Positions 40,047 through 51,400 of a stretch of 64,000 bases of DNA are shown piece after piece. Each line of letters opens with the position of its first letter. Position 1 is the first letter of the stretch. The notes under the pieces are model-generated. The model did no database searches. It saw nothing but the letters and a program-made list of their open reading frames with translations, and was not told the origin of the DNA. A program made the position numbers and the translations under genes. Source of the DNA: Pycnococcus provasolii (Eukaryota > Chlorophyta > Pseudoscourfieldiophyceae > Pseudoscourfieldiales); assembly GCA_049487715.1 (NCBI GenBank), contig CP150571.1:549716-613715 (forward strand). The letters run 5' to 3'.

Positions 40047-42098
40047 CTATGCTGCTTCTGCTTGTCTGTTCTCCTGTCCCTCTGGAGAACAGCACACGCT
40101 CGTCTCGGCAGTCTTTGGTGTAAGCGGCAATGGTGACGACATCTGTACACCGTTGCGAGCACGAAGAACCGGCGACGCATTCGCGCCGGGACCTGACTTA
40201 CGCGAATTTTTCAAAGGCACGCCAGTCACGGCCAGCAATGCCGCCTTCATCTCGGTCGCGTGCTTTTGCACCATTTCCTCGAGCACATCCCGCCTTTCAT
40301 CAACCATGCTCTCAAGATTCCTGCGCACGTCGTCAAGTTCCCTTCGCTTGTCATCCTGCTCTTGCTGTAGACGACGCACCTCAGCCTCTGCCAACTTTCG
40401 AGCTTGTGTTTCCTCGTCGAGATTTGCACGTGTTTTTGCCAACGTAGCCTGCGTCTCAGACAATTCCTTCGACAAGTCGTCAATCTGGCCTTGCATCTGC
40501 ACGCGCTGCGCCTCCTTTTCCTCCTCGAGACGTCGCACCTCCGCCTCCGCCTCGACACGAAGCTTGGACTCGCTCTCCAGAGACGCCCGTGTCTCCTCAA
40601 GGGATACTGACAACTCGTTGATGCGAGCCTGCATCTCAGCCCGCTGCGCTTCCTTCTCCTCCTCCGCTATCCGCAATTTTTCCTGCATCCCCTCTCGCTC
40701 AGCTGCAACACCCTCGAGCTGTGCTTCCATTGACGTGATGTGCGCCTGCATCGTCTTTCGCGCAGCCTCCTCCTCGGCATACCGCGCCGCGCTGATGAAC
40801 ACGCCGTTCTTCTCGCGCTGAGCAATCAGGTCCACCTTCAGGCGCTCAATCTCGCCCGTGAGATCCTTGATATGGGCATGTTTGGTCATCTTCATGTTCA
40901 CCTCAGGTCGGTTGCGAATGTTCTTCGCACGGTGCGCGTAGTCGAGCGTGCTCTGCGTCTCCTCGTAGCAGTGGTTCGACGGCGACACGGTGGCAATGAT
41001 GCACGTCTTCGTGCGTCCGCCCAGCGAGTCGCGCAGCAGTCGCGTCAGCTTGCTGTCGCGATACGGCACATACCCGTGGTGATCAACAAGCGCGGTGATC
41101 ACACGGCCGAGCGTCAGCAAGCTCTTGTTGATCTCACCAGCCTCCCTAGCACGAGCATCCTTCGCGCCTGACCTGCCGATGTTCTCGCTACCCGCAAGGT
41201 CGACAAGGTTCAACTTCCCGCACTTGATAAGCTCCTCACCCTCCGGCGTTGACTCCTTCGTGTGAATTGTGATGGTGAACAGGCTGTGGCTACGACTGCT
41301 CTGGTGGTTCAATTTCGTCTCCGCCGTTCGCCTCCTATCCGATCCCTGCGTGAGCACGGCGAAGATTTCGCTCTCAGTCTTAACGATACGCTCTTCGATG
41401 CCGCGCACCTGCACGGACCCCGACTTGTCCTCCATAAGCGCAAGTGATCGCGTGTGGTCAACCACCTTCGGCTTTGCCGCGAGAATGTCCACCTCGGGTG
41501 CCAGCAAGTCGGTGATTTCCTCGTTGTACAGCTCCATGAACGAAACCTTCACGCTGTACTCCGCCTCCGCGCTCTCGAGCTCGTTGAAGATCATGCTCAC
41601 CGCGCGCGGTATGACACCACTCCCGCTGGTAAGTACGCCGTGCTCGAGCTTCTCACCCTCCATGGTGTACGTCTTCCCCGTTCCCGTCTGTCCGTACGCG
41701 AACACGGTGCAGTTGTATCCGTCCAGCACTTCCTTGACGAGCGGCGAGATGGCGACGTCGTACACATCCTGCTGCCTGCTGTTCGGTCCGAAGACGCGGT
41801 CGAATGTGAACGTGCGCTCCATTTGCTTTCCTCCTAGCGTTTGCACGAGTTTCACCTCCCTCGTTTGTTCCGTGCAGTGTACCACCTGCGGTAGTTTGCG
41901 CGCCGTCTCGTCCTTGGACGTCGGTCTGCACCTGAGAACCACCTGAACGTTCACCCCGTCCTTGGTTGCCGGCGCCGACGACGAATGTGCAGCGCCATCG
42001 TTGTTTTCGGCGTGTTTGTTGTTGTTGTTGTTGTTGTTGTCCGCCGTTGCTTTGCTTCTCCTCTGCGCGGGTGCTGACGCGGGTCGTGACGCGGGCAT
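40047..42098 (-). CDS. Kinesin-5 (BimC/Eg5-type) motor
   Basis: Kinesin-5 is a plus-end motor that slides antiparallel microtubules apart to build the bipolar spindle. With the Met at 42098 the protein has 683 residues. The motor domain is N-terminal (about 48-400): VNVQVVLRCRPTSKDE, P-loop GQTGTGKT at 136-143, the long loop-5 region ending GVIPRAVSMIF, SFMELYNEEITDLL, switch I NHQSSRSH and switch II LVDLAGSE. A heptad-rich coiled coil with repeated cassettes follows (about 430-620), then a short basic tail with an SPLPLTPKTAE segment that could be a mitotic kinase site. Family members are usually about 1,000 residues, so this stalk is short. A typical BimC box is not clear. The ORF is open further upstream to 42488, but that part is Gly/Lys-rich leader. 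Confidence 0.88.
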   Translation of the reverse strand: MPASRPASAPAQRRSKATADNNNNNNNKHAENNDGAAHSSSAPATKDGVNVQVVLRCRPTSKDETARKLPQVVHCTEQTREVKLVQTLGGKQMERTFTFDRVFGPNSRQQDVYDVAISPLVKEVLDGYNCTVFAYGQTGTGKTYTMEGEKLEHGVLTSGSGVIPRAVSMIFNELESAEAEYSVKVSFMELYNEEITDLLAPEVDILAAKPKVVDHTRSLALMEDKSGSVQVRGIEERIVKTESEIFAVLTQGSDRRRTAETKLNHQSSRSHSLFTITIHTKESTPEGEELIKCGKLNLVDLAGSENIGRSGAKDARAREAGEINKSLLTLGRVITALVDHHGYVPYRDSKLTRLLRDSLGGRTKTCIIATVSPSNHCYEETQSTLDYAHRAKNIRNRPEVNMKMTKHAHIKDLTGEIERLKVDLIAQREKNGVFISAARYAEEEAARKTMQAHITSMEAQLEGVAAEREGMQEKLRIAEEEKEAQRAEMQARINELSVSLEETRASLESESKLRVEAEAEVRRLEEEKEAQRVQMQGQIDDLSKELSETQATLAKTRANLDEETQARKLAEAEVRRLQQEQDDKRRELDDVRRNLESMVDERRDVLEEMVQKHATEMKAALLAVTGVPLKNSRKSGPGANASPVLRARNGVQMSSPLPLTPKTAETSVCCSPEGQENRQAEAA

Positions 42099-42540
42099 GA
42101 CAAGGTATTCGTGTGTTGTGTTGTGAGCGTTGGATTGGGATGGGAAAAAAGAACAGAACAGAAAAAGGGGGGAGGGGGAACGGGAAAGGGAAAAAGAGAG
42201 AAAGATTGACAGACGGAGTTCCTTTATGGCATCGCATCGCACCTGTGGAACTAACAACGAAAGGAAAAGGAAGAAGGAAATGCCTCGCCTCCAAGTCACA
42301 ACGACAACGACGGATCCCCCCAAGTGCCAATTGCCAATTGCGGGGAACAGGCTGACAGGGTGTGTTAACTTCCCTTTGGACTGTTTCTTTCCCTCCCCTT
42401 GTTGTTGTTTGAACCCCCCTTCCCTTCCCATCCTTTCCCGCGGGCCCCTCCCCTCCCCCCTCCCCCCTCCCCCCCTCCCCTCCTTCAAACGACCTTTTGC
42501 GCGCTGGCTGTCTATTGTACCACAACGCTGTCCCTAACCC
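42099..42540. promoter_or_regulatory. Shared divergent promoter of kinesin-5 and MIS12
   Basis: 442 bases separate the starts of two mitotic genes. A TTTCCCGC element at 42434-42441 fits the E2F/DP consensus that drives S/G2-phase genes in plants and animals. A single 8-mer is expected about twice by chance in 64 kb, so the location is the only support. The region is otherwise C-rich. Confidence 0.35.
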
Positions 42541-43395
42541 ATGCCGGTGGACGCCTCGTGGACGCCAAACACAGCAGCACAGCCTACGCCATCCACGTCA
42601 ACAACTATGCAGATGCAGCAGCAACAAACACAACAACACGCACATGTGACGTCGTCGCCAGCATCCGCGCTCGCAGCCACGCTGCCAACGACCAAGCTTC
42701 TGTCCGACGCGTCGGACAGCGTGCTCTACTACTGCGCCGATGCCATGGACGCATACGAGGGCTACTTGCTTAGCCAGCTGCCGCAACACGCAGACCAGCA
42801 GGACAAGGTGAAGATGTTTGCGCAGCAGCTCTTCGAGGCGCTGAGGACGAACGCAACCGCAAAGCTTGAGGTGTTCCAGCAGCGAGCGGTGGAGAGGTGC
42901 TTTGCCATTCCGGCGAAACTCAGGACAGCTCTGCGAAGGCTTGAGGGAGGGGAGGAGCCCATGACAGAAGAGCAGGAGCAAATTGCACAGGAGGCGGCGC
43001 TTGACGAGGAGCTTACGCGCCTTCGCGCGGCGGTGAGCGCGGAACGAAGGGCTGCGTCAGAGCTGCACGGCGAGGCTGCTGCTCTCAAGCGAGAGCTCAG
43101 CTCCTACGAAGCGCGAGTCGCCAAGGGTGCGACAGCGCCGTTTCTGATTAGCGGCGTTGACGGCGTCACTGACGGGAAGGAGAACGAGGCGCGCATCGTC
43201 GAGGACGCCGCGGTGCTGGTAGCTGCAGCGACAAAGCTTCAGCCGCTGATGCAGAAAGCAGATGGGCTCGTGACGAAAGTAAGCGAGGCTGACGAAACGC
43301 CAGAGGCGGTGGAGGCGGAGATTGCGCGGCGGCGCGCGGTTCTAGGTGGATTAGGTGTAGGTGCATTGCATGAGCTCGGCCAAAATCTTTTTTAG
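42541..43395 (+). CDS. MIS12: MIS12 kinetochore protein homologue
   Basis: MIS12 is part of the KMN network linking centromeric chromatin to microtubules. The 284-residue protein has a Gln/Thr-rich lead, then a helical MIS12-like domain: LYYCADAMDAYEGYLL, a segment LEVFQQRAVERCFAIPAKLR that closely follows the plant MIS12 block (LEIW...RFCF-x-VP), and a coiled-coil DEELTRLRAAVSAERR corresponding to the family's E-L-D-x-L-x-x-L-R region. The last ~90 residues are Ala/Glu-rich helices without a known match. Its head-to-head position with a kinesin-5 gene fits co-expression in mitosis. Confidence 0.72.
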   Translation: MPVDASWTPNTAAQPTPSTSTTMQMQQQQTQQHAHVTSSPASALAATLPTTKLLSDASDSVLYYCADAMDAYEGYLLSQLPQHADQQDKVKMFAQQLFEALRTNATAKLEVFQQRAVERCFAIPAKLRTALRRLEGGEEPMTEEQEQIAQEAALDEELTRLRAAVSAERRAASELHGEAAALKRELSSYEARVAKGATAPFLISGVDGVTDGKENEARIVEDAAVLVAAATKLQPLMQKADGLVTKVSEADETPEAVEAEIARRRAVLGGLGVGALHELGQNLF

Positions 43396-43686
43396 GAGCG
43401 TACTTTTGCGGATGGCGGAAAGCAACGAACGGGAGAGAAAAAAAAAACTACAATAAATACCACCCCCACAAAAAAACAATATCTGAGGAGAGTACGAATC
43501 CAAAGATGAGCAAAACAAAAAAAAGAATTACGGCGGGAAAATGCCAGCGCGTGCGCGCGTCGGCGGTTTGACGAGTAAATCAATTTCTTTTACAACACAC
43601 AAGCGCGCGCGCGCACACACACACACACGCACACACACACCCGAAAGCACAACATTTTTTCTTGTTTGTGTTTGTTTTGTTTCCAT
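43396..43686. other. Convergent 3' region MIS12 / DHODH with dinucleotide repeats
   Basis: 291 bases containing an alternating (GC)n(AC)n tract at about 43600-43642. It also has a GGCGGGAA motif at about 43532, which is downstream of both genes and so unlikely to be regulatory for them. Confidence 0.5.
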
Positions 43687-45014
43687 TTACGTGCTGCGAC
43701 GACGACGGCCACCGCTCTTCTTTTCGCGGTAATCCGCGCCAACCGCATCCGCCACGCTCTCGTATCCGTCGCTGCGCAGGCATGCCGCAAGTTCTTCCTT
43801 GATGGCAGGAACAAGGGCAGGACCTTCATAAGCGAATGCCGTGTACAGCTGCACAACTGAAGCTCCCGCTCTGATTTTGCGATATGCATCGCGTCCGCTG
43901 CTCACGCCACCTACGCCAATGATGGGAATTTTACCCCCCGTCGCGCGATAAACTTCGCGCAAAGTCTGCGTGCTCAAATCCATCAGAGGAGGTCCACTCA
44001 AACCACCAGCCTCGCTCGCCCGCTCGTGGTCGGCAATTCCGCCTGGGCGAGAAACCGTAGTGTTGCTGACAATCAAGCCGTCGACGCCGCTGCGCATCGC
44101 CGCGCGTGCGATGTTTCGTATCTCTTCGCCATTCAGATCAGGTGCAAGCTTGACGACAACCGGTGGTGGGCAGCCGTTCACCCACTGAACGCCCCGATCC
44201 TTCTCGAGCGTTCGCAGCGTGTCCTTCACCGCACGCACGAGTTTCGTCAGCTCCGCACTCTCCTGTAGTCCACGCAACCCAGGCGTGTTCGGCGAACTCA
44301 CGTTGATGACTAGGTAGTCTGCGAAGAACGCGAGCGCCTCCGTGCCGGCGGCGTAGTCAGCCGCACTATCCGTGGAAAGCTTATTTTTGCCAAGATTCAC
44401 TCCAAGCAGACTTGAAGAGGTGGAGGTGGAGGTGGAGGGGAGGAAGTGGTGGTGGTGGTGGTGGCACCGGCGGTGGTGGCGGTGGCAAGAGAGTTTTCGG
44501 CACGAAACGTCGCAAGGCGTCGTGCCGCGGCTGCACATCCGTCGCTATTGAAGCCGTATCGATTTATGATGGCGCGGTGTTCTGTCAGGCGAAACACGCG
44601 AGGCTTGGGATTCCCGTCCTGTGGCTTGGGCGTGATGGAGCCAACCTCGACGAGACCAAATCCAAGTCCGAAGAGCGCCGGAATCGCCTCCGCACCCTTG
44701 TCGAAACCAGCCGCGAGGCCAAGCGGGTTGCTCAGGTGCCTGCCGAACAGCGTCGTGCTCAGCTCCGGTGCATCGAGCCGCGTCTCTTTCGGCGCAACCC
44801 TGGCGGCGAGGGCAGCCACAGCCAGACGGTGAGCGCTCTCCGCATCAACCAAGCGAGCCAGGGGCATAGCGCGCGAGAATGCCTCGAACGACAACGCCGT
44901 GCGCTGCGTGTCGTCAAGAGCGACGGACCAGTATACAAGCCCGGCACCACCGGCGGCGGCGAGCGTCCCTGCGGCGCGTCGTATCAAGGCTGTCATGGCC
45001 GCACGCAAGCTCAC
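43687..45014 (-). CDS. DHODH: Mitochondrial dihydroorotate dehydrogenase, class 2 (probably 2 exons)
   Basis: This FMN enzyme oxidises dihydroorotate to orotate in pyrimidine synthesis and passes electrons to quinone at the inner mitochondrial membrane. The N-terminus has a basic start and a hydrophobic segment ([15 protein letters not shown]), as in class 2 enzymes. Motifs are [29 protein letters not shown] and NRYGFNSDG in exon 1. Exon 2 has [20 protein letters not shown] with the catalytic-base Ser, [16 protein letters not shown] and [14 protein letters not shown]. The two halves lie in different frames. Assuming a 98-base intron at 44411-44508 (exons 45014-44509 and 44410-43687) gives a continuous 409-residue protein of normal size. 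The donor (GTTTCGT) is weak, so a frameshift in the repeat-rich join is the alternative. Confidence 0.85.
44411..44508 (-). other. Putative intron of DHODH (or frameshift zone)
   Basis: The sense strand is a CCA/CCT-rich pyrimidine tract ending in CTTCAAG. Donor GTTTCGTG is phase 2 and is the only one I found that restores the frame into LGVNLGKNK. Other introns here use GTACGT or GTGCGT. Confidence 0.5.
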
Positions 45015-45426
45015 GCCGGCGGAGGGCGGGGGCGGGAACGCTTGAAGAGGGCTGGAAGGGAACCGTCCCCAGGGCCCAGGCGGGCGAGGTCCCGGGGGCG
45101 GGAAGGGAAGGGGGAAATGGGTACCCTACTTCCTACCCCCTCTGGAATTCCTATTCCTACCACTCTGCAGTCGGCACCGGAAGTCGGGAAATTCCAATCC
45201 CCCTTCCTGCGCCATTGTTTTTGGAGAAGAAAAGAACCCGCGCCCCCCTCCCACCGGCCACCTCCCGCGCCGTTCATTTCCAAGAAGTTCAAGAAGTTCC
45301 TGCCTGAGCACACGAGCAGGCAGGCAGGCTTCCTTGGACCTTCCTTCCTTCGCTCACTTTTCTTTTTCTTCACAACAGGGAGCACTTGAGTGAGCACTTC
45401 TTCGTTCGCGCCGCCAATCCGCCATC
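45015..45426. other. Divergent promoter region DHODH / TRA1 copy 2
   Basis: 412 bases between two starts, rich in GGGAAGGG runs. No gene is seen. Confidence 0.5.
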
Positions 45427-48400
45427 ATGATGGAGCAGCGTGCCAGAAGCCTGCTCGACGACAGCAAAGGTACGTACGCGCACATATAACATTTGCTTAT
45501 TTATTTCAACTGGTCTTTGTTGTTTGATGATTGACCAAAGGAGTCCTGCTGAGGAGGCTTGATAGTTGATAGAAGAACCAATTTGTTGATCTGATGGTGG
45601 TAACTGGTGATAAACTCTTTATTATATTTCAAATGATGAACACTCACTCAACAACAACAACAACAACATCAACTGAACCCTCCTTCTCTGGAATAGATGC
45701 GAGTGAGAAATTGGCAGTCATGATGGAAATCAAGGACGACATTGAGGTGGTTTACAGCCAGCGCTACGGCGAGTTCCTGAAGCATCTGATTCCCGCTTTT
45801 CAGCACATCCTTCGCAACGTTCCCGTGCAGAGAACCCGTACAACAGATCAACATCGCTTGAGAAACTTGGTACTGGAGGTGGTGCACCGCCTCCCCCCAA
45901 ACGAATTGCTCAGGCCGTACAGAAGCGACATTCACGACATGTGTCTTGGCTTGCTGACGCCGCCGCCGCCGTCAACAGCAAAAACAATAAGCGTCGTCAA
46001 CAACGCCGACGAACCAGATGCTCAGAACGGCGCCGCCGCCGCCGCCGCCGCCGATAGTACCATAATGATGATGAACGACGACAACAACAACAACAAGACA
46101 TTATCATATGTGGACGCAGTTGCGCGATGTGACAATGAGGAGAATGCTCTTGTGGCGTTGCGCATCGTCTACGACTTACATCGACATTTCCGTGGACACA
46201 TGGAGGACTGCATTGCTCCTGTTGTCACCTGTGTTCGTACGTGCCTCGATCACGTTCAAAAGCGTCAGCTTGTGCAAGTCTCCTCAAACATGCGACACCA
46301 TCAGCACCGCGACGACGGAGACGACGGAGGAGACGACACCACTACCAGCATGGCGATGGAAGTTGATAATAATATCAACAACAGCGAAATCCCAACAAAC
46401 AATGCTGCCGCTGACAAGAGAGGAGAAGAAGAGGAGGAGGAGGAGGAGGAGGAGGACAAGGCGTCAAGGGGCATCATCATGGGCAGTAGTAGCAGCAGCG
46501 ACGACAGCGACACCGCCATGAAGGCTAGTATCGCTTCTTTCAGGGTTCTTGCAGAGTTGCCACTCATCCTCATGTTTCTCGTGCAGGCAAATCCAAGCGT
46601 CGCATCGGAGAGAATCGTCGCAACACTTGTCGAGCCCTTTAGCCAATTCGTCAGCCAGGGAAGCAAATTCCAGCCACGACGACGACACGATGGCCATGGG
46701 GATAATAATACTAGTAGTAGAGCAAGTACTGAGGATGACAAGAAGTGGATGGATCCCTACATCACAGCGCAGGTGAAAACGATAACATTCCTTGTGTATC
46801 TGCTGCGTCTAAAGGACCTGGCAGAAGCTGTGAACTCTCACAGCGTCGACATATGCACGGGAATCGTCAATCTCCTCACGACATGCTCTGATCATGCGGC
46901 GAATCGCAAGGAGCTGCTCGTCGCGTGCCGACACATCTTGCAGACAAAATTTGCGCAGGGGCTGTATGAGAAGGTAGATGAGCTGCTCAACGAGCGCGTG
47001 CTCGTGGGATCTGGCATGCACTGCCACGAGGCGCTGCGCCCTCTCGCATACGCGCTGCTCGCCGAGCTCGTTCACCACGTGCGCGCGCAGCTGAGCCTCG
47101 TGCAAATGCACCGCGTGGTGCAGATCTTCACGCGAAACGTGCACGATGTGTCGCTGCCTCTCAGTGTGCGTACGACGTGTGTGCGCATCTTGCTTTACCT
47201 CGTCGAAAACATCTTCGGGAAGCGCGGCGAGGATGTGGACGAGGCCCTGGAGGCACGCAAACTTCTCAGCTCAATTTTCCTGAGATTTTCCGGCATCGTT
47301 TGCTCCATGCGTGATCAAATTGATGGGATCAAGCACAGAGCCACGGCTGCAGGTGCTGCGCAGCTCGCGAAAATGTCAAATCATGAATACGAGGGTGGCA
47401 TCAGCAGCGAAGGCAACGGCGACAAGAAGAAGAAGAGCAGCAATGGCTGTGATGATGATGACGATACGACTGCGACGGCGGCGGCGACAAGGACAACGAC
47501 GACGGAGGAGGATGCTGCGGAAATCTGCAAGGAGATTGCGGATACTAGGCAGCATATTCGTGCTCTCGTGGTTGGCCTGAAAACCCTTCTCTGGAGTCTG
47601 TCTAATTGTTCACGCTTTGATATAATAGCAGCTCCAGCGTTGTCCTCTGACATGGCAGCAGCAATTGAAGGAGGACGGCGACTCCAGGAAGACGAACTGC
47701 ATGCATGCGCGCGTTTGTTCTATGACGGTGCATATAGCATGACGATTGATGACAAAGAGTTCACATCGCTCGAGAGAATGCGCAACAGTGGCTTCATCCC
47801 ACAAACTGATCAGCAATCTTCGTTTTCAGCATCATTATCATCGTCAGCAGGATCAAACAACAGCGGAAGGCCGCGCAGCAGAGACGCCTCGACTGGTGGT
47901 TCCGAGTCCGATCTTTCTTCTGTCGTTGCTGAAAATTACTACCTCATGATCACCGTCCTCGACAAGGGCACTTTCTACAGCATTTTCAGCACAAAATTCA
48001 ACGAGATTGCCGAGACGATGGCAGCTGTTCCTGCATTTGCGGGCGTTATTGGGAACGTCTTCAGCAAGAGCCCGCATAGAGTGTGTGCCGCTGATGTCGC
48101 GCTGGCCAGCCTAGTCGATGACCTGCTGAGAACGAGTGGTGGTGGTGGTGATTCAACAAAGGAGGAGGAGGAGGTGGTGGTGGAGGTGGAGGAGCACGAC
48201 CGCCTTCGTCGTAGTCGATACGAAAAGGTTTCTCTGCATCTGTACAACTTGTCTTTCAGTACGTTGGCACGTGCAGGGCCTGAGGGCGATCGTATCCTCG
48301 CCTCATACATCAGTCGTCTTTTGAGGCGATGCATGACCATGCTTACGACGGACAGTTCAAGTGGCAAGAAGATGTCATTCGCAGGTCACGTGCTTCGTGC

Positions 48401-51400
48401 TCTATTCCGAACACAGCAACCACACTTCTCCGACATCATCTTACGCGAAATGTGTGGAGTTCTTCCAGGACTCGTGCAAGCGATCACCAGCGCAGTCGCT
48501 CTGATTGAGGAGCGCCGACAACGACGGTGCTACATCCACCACGGTAGCCACAGCAATGGCAGGATTTCGCAGCAGAATGATAGCGACAATGATCACCGCC
48601 ATCAACAGTGGGATGGCTACTACGACGACGACAGTTGTGGCGGCGGTGAAAGTGAACTTTTCACCGTGCGTGACGTACTTGTTGAGATTTGCTTGACAAT
48701 TCCTGTTCGGCTGCAGTACCTCTTACCTCATCTCACCCTTCTGATGAGACCGCTTGTCGTTTCGCTGCGTGCGTGGAAAGGCGATCTAATCACACTCGGT
48801 CTACGCACACTAGAGTACTGGATCGAATCTCTGAATCCAGAGTTTTTGGAGCCTTCCATGGCTCAAGAAGAGGGTGCGCTTCTCACGGCGTTGTGGCAGT
48901 TGCTCCACATCAACGCGGACACTACGACATCCAACTACAGCTTCAGGACGCTGCAACTTCTAGGAAGGCTCGGCGGGCGCAATCGCCGCTTCCTGTTGCG
49001 CGATCCTATGCAGATTGAGTACAAGAACCCTGAGCACGGTCTACGTGCCCTCCTCGCATTTGAGAATCATTCGAAAAGCTTTCTCATTCCTCTCGACCAG
49101 ATTGTGTCGATGACACGCAGCTTCCTACTGTCGACGAGTTCGCATTGTCGCACAGAGGATTGCGGTGGTACTACTAGATCCACAGCAGAAGAACATCCCG
49201 ATGAATTGTATCATCACCGAATCCAGGCCATTCGGATTCTGCGCACATCCTTGGTTTTATTTTTAAAACTTCCAGAACTCGCATGCGGCACCACCGCCGC
49301 ACAAATGGAACAATGCAAAGACGAGAAAAATGAAGAGCAATCGAGGGCAGTGGCGGCTGCAGCTGATGTAGTAGAAGTGGCGCAAACAGCAGAAGAGATG
49401 CATCATCGTGATGAGGGAGAAGAAGAAGGAGACGATCCTGCAGAACCATCATCCACGGAGCCAGCACGTGTTCCTGACGGAGCTACCACCACCAAGCCCA
49501 ATGACGAACAACCGAGGGAAGAAGAAAATGTCGCCACAGATCACCAAAGCGCGCAGCCTACGCTCACAAACAGCAGGATACAGCAACAAAAAACAAACAT
49601 AGAGCGAAATGCCCAGCAAACTACTGTCCTCCGTCAGATTTTGGCAACGGTCATCGCTGCATCGGATACCGCGGAGATGAAGGACGTGGATGAAACTTTC
49701 GCTGACGACGTGACACGACACTTTGCTATCCTCTTCGCATCGATGGACAAGCCCGCCGGCGGTGACGACGCCGGCACAGCGACGGCAGGAGCGGCGACAC
49801 CACTATTGCCTCCCCGCGTTGTGGTAGACGGCGACGACGACCCTTCGTCACAGCAGCAGGAGGCAGCGCCAGGAACGGCATCATCGTCAGAAGCACAAGA
49901 CTTGCGGCGTCTTGATCCAGTCCTCTTTCTCGATGCGATTGTCGAGCTGCTTGGCGACTCTGATCGCCACGCCAAGGCTGCGCTGCACAGCCTTGATGTG
50001 TTCGTAGACACGACACTAGCACTTCACGCTGCCCAGTCAAGTGGCGGCGACGGGAAGGAGAAGAAGAGCGATACTGCAAAGAAGGGTGTTCCGGAAGAGG
50101 AGGGTGGAGGTGACGCCGCCGCCGACGACGACGAAGGCGCTGCTGCTGCTGCTGCTGCAATGGACGTAGATACCGAGGCGTCTCCTCAGGCGGAAGAGGC
50201 GGCGGCGCCATCTACGTTGCCGACGGTGCTCGACAAGCTGACGAAGCGGCTTGTGCACGCGCTGTGGTGCGTGCACGGCGCAGGCGGCTCTGGGCCAATT
50301 GAGGCGATTCTGCTCGTGCTCAACAAGCTCCCCGAGTCGTGGATGCAGAAGCACCTGACATCCATTACATGTGCACTGCTGCAGAGCATGCGCAACCTTC
50401 ATGTGCACGCGAAGGCTGATCTCGCGTACGCGAAGGATGCGCTGTTGCGTGTGATTGACTTGGTACACATACGTGAGTTGCGCGCGGCAACGGCGGCAGA
50501 CACGGATGAGAAGAATACGCCCGCGACGCCCAAAGCAGCAGGAGAGTCGGCGGTAGATGCTGCGTTGGGCGGCGGCGATGACACGACGAAGGCGGCGGAA
50601 GCACCGGAGGCTGGAGGGGGCGAAAAGAACGCCGCCGAGGAGGGGGCACCCGCGGACGACACCGCCAAGACCACCCCCGACGGCGGCGGTGCGGTGGACT
50701 CCGTATCCCCGTCTGGCGGCGGCGACGATGGTGGCGGCGCAGATGCGGATCGCAACCAAGCAGATACCACTCCCGCCACGGCGGTGGAGCCGACAGCGGC
50801 TGCGGCAGATGCCGTTGCTGGCAAAGGCGCCGACGCGAGTGGCAAGGCGACGGCAACACCTTCCCAAACGCCGCCTTCAGATATGCACCAGGTTGTGTCC
50901 GTGCTGTCCCGTGAGATTTTGTCCACAACCTCAAGCGCCGCGGCCGCCTCTGGCGCGCGTGAAGCTATCGAACGGCTGGCGGAGCGCGCAAAGTGCACGC
51001 CCTCTTTTCTCATCACGTCTACGCACGAGAAGTCGCACGAACTCGTCGAGCAGCTCCTGCGCCAGTCCCTGAAGAACCGCACGGTGCGTAACCAGCAAAT
51101 GCTTGCGGTGAAGGCGGTGACATTCTGCGTATCGGTCGAGCCTCCGCTGCTGACGAAGCTTGATGAGATGGATATGATGCTGGTGTTCCTCAGCGACGCG
51201 GCGTCCCTTGCGGAGCTCGAGAACTACCCGAACATGGTGCTGGCGGACCTGCAGCGCTTGCGCGCGGCGTGCATCGACCTTCTGGCGGCGGCGATAGCGT
51301 GGGAGCCGTTCAAGACGACGACGGCAGAAAATGCGGTGAAGCTTCGCAACCGTGCCATTGCCGTATTCTTCAAGAGCTTCGTGAGTCCGTCGAGTGAGAT

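Noticed and set aside
43530-43545. GGCGGGAA motif as a second E2F site
   Set aside because: It lies between two 3' ends, not in a promoter.
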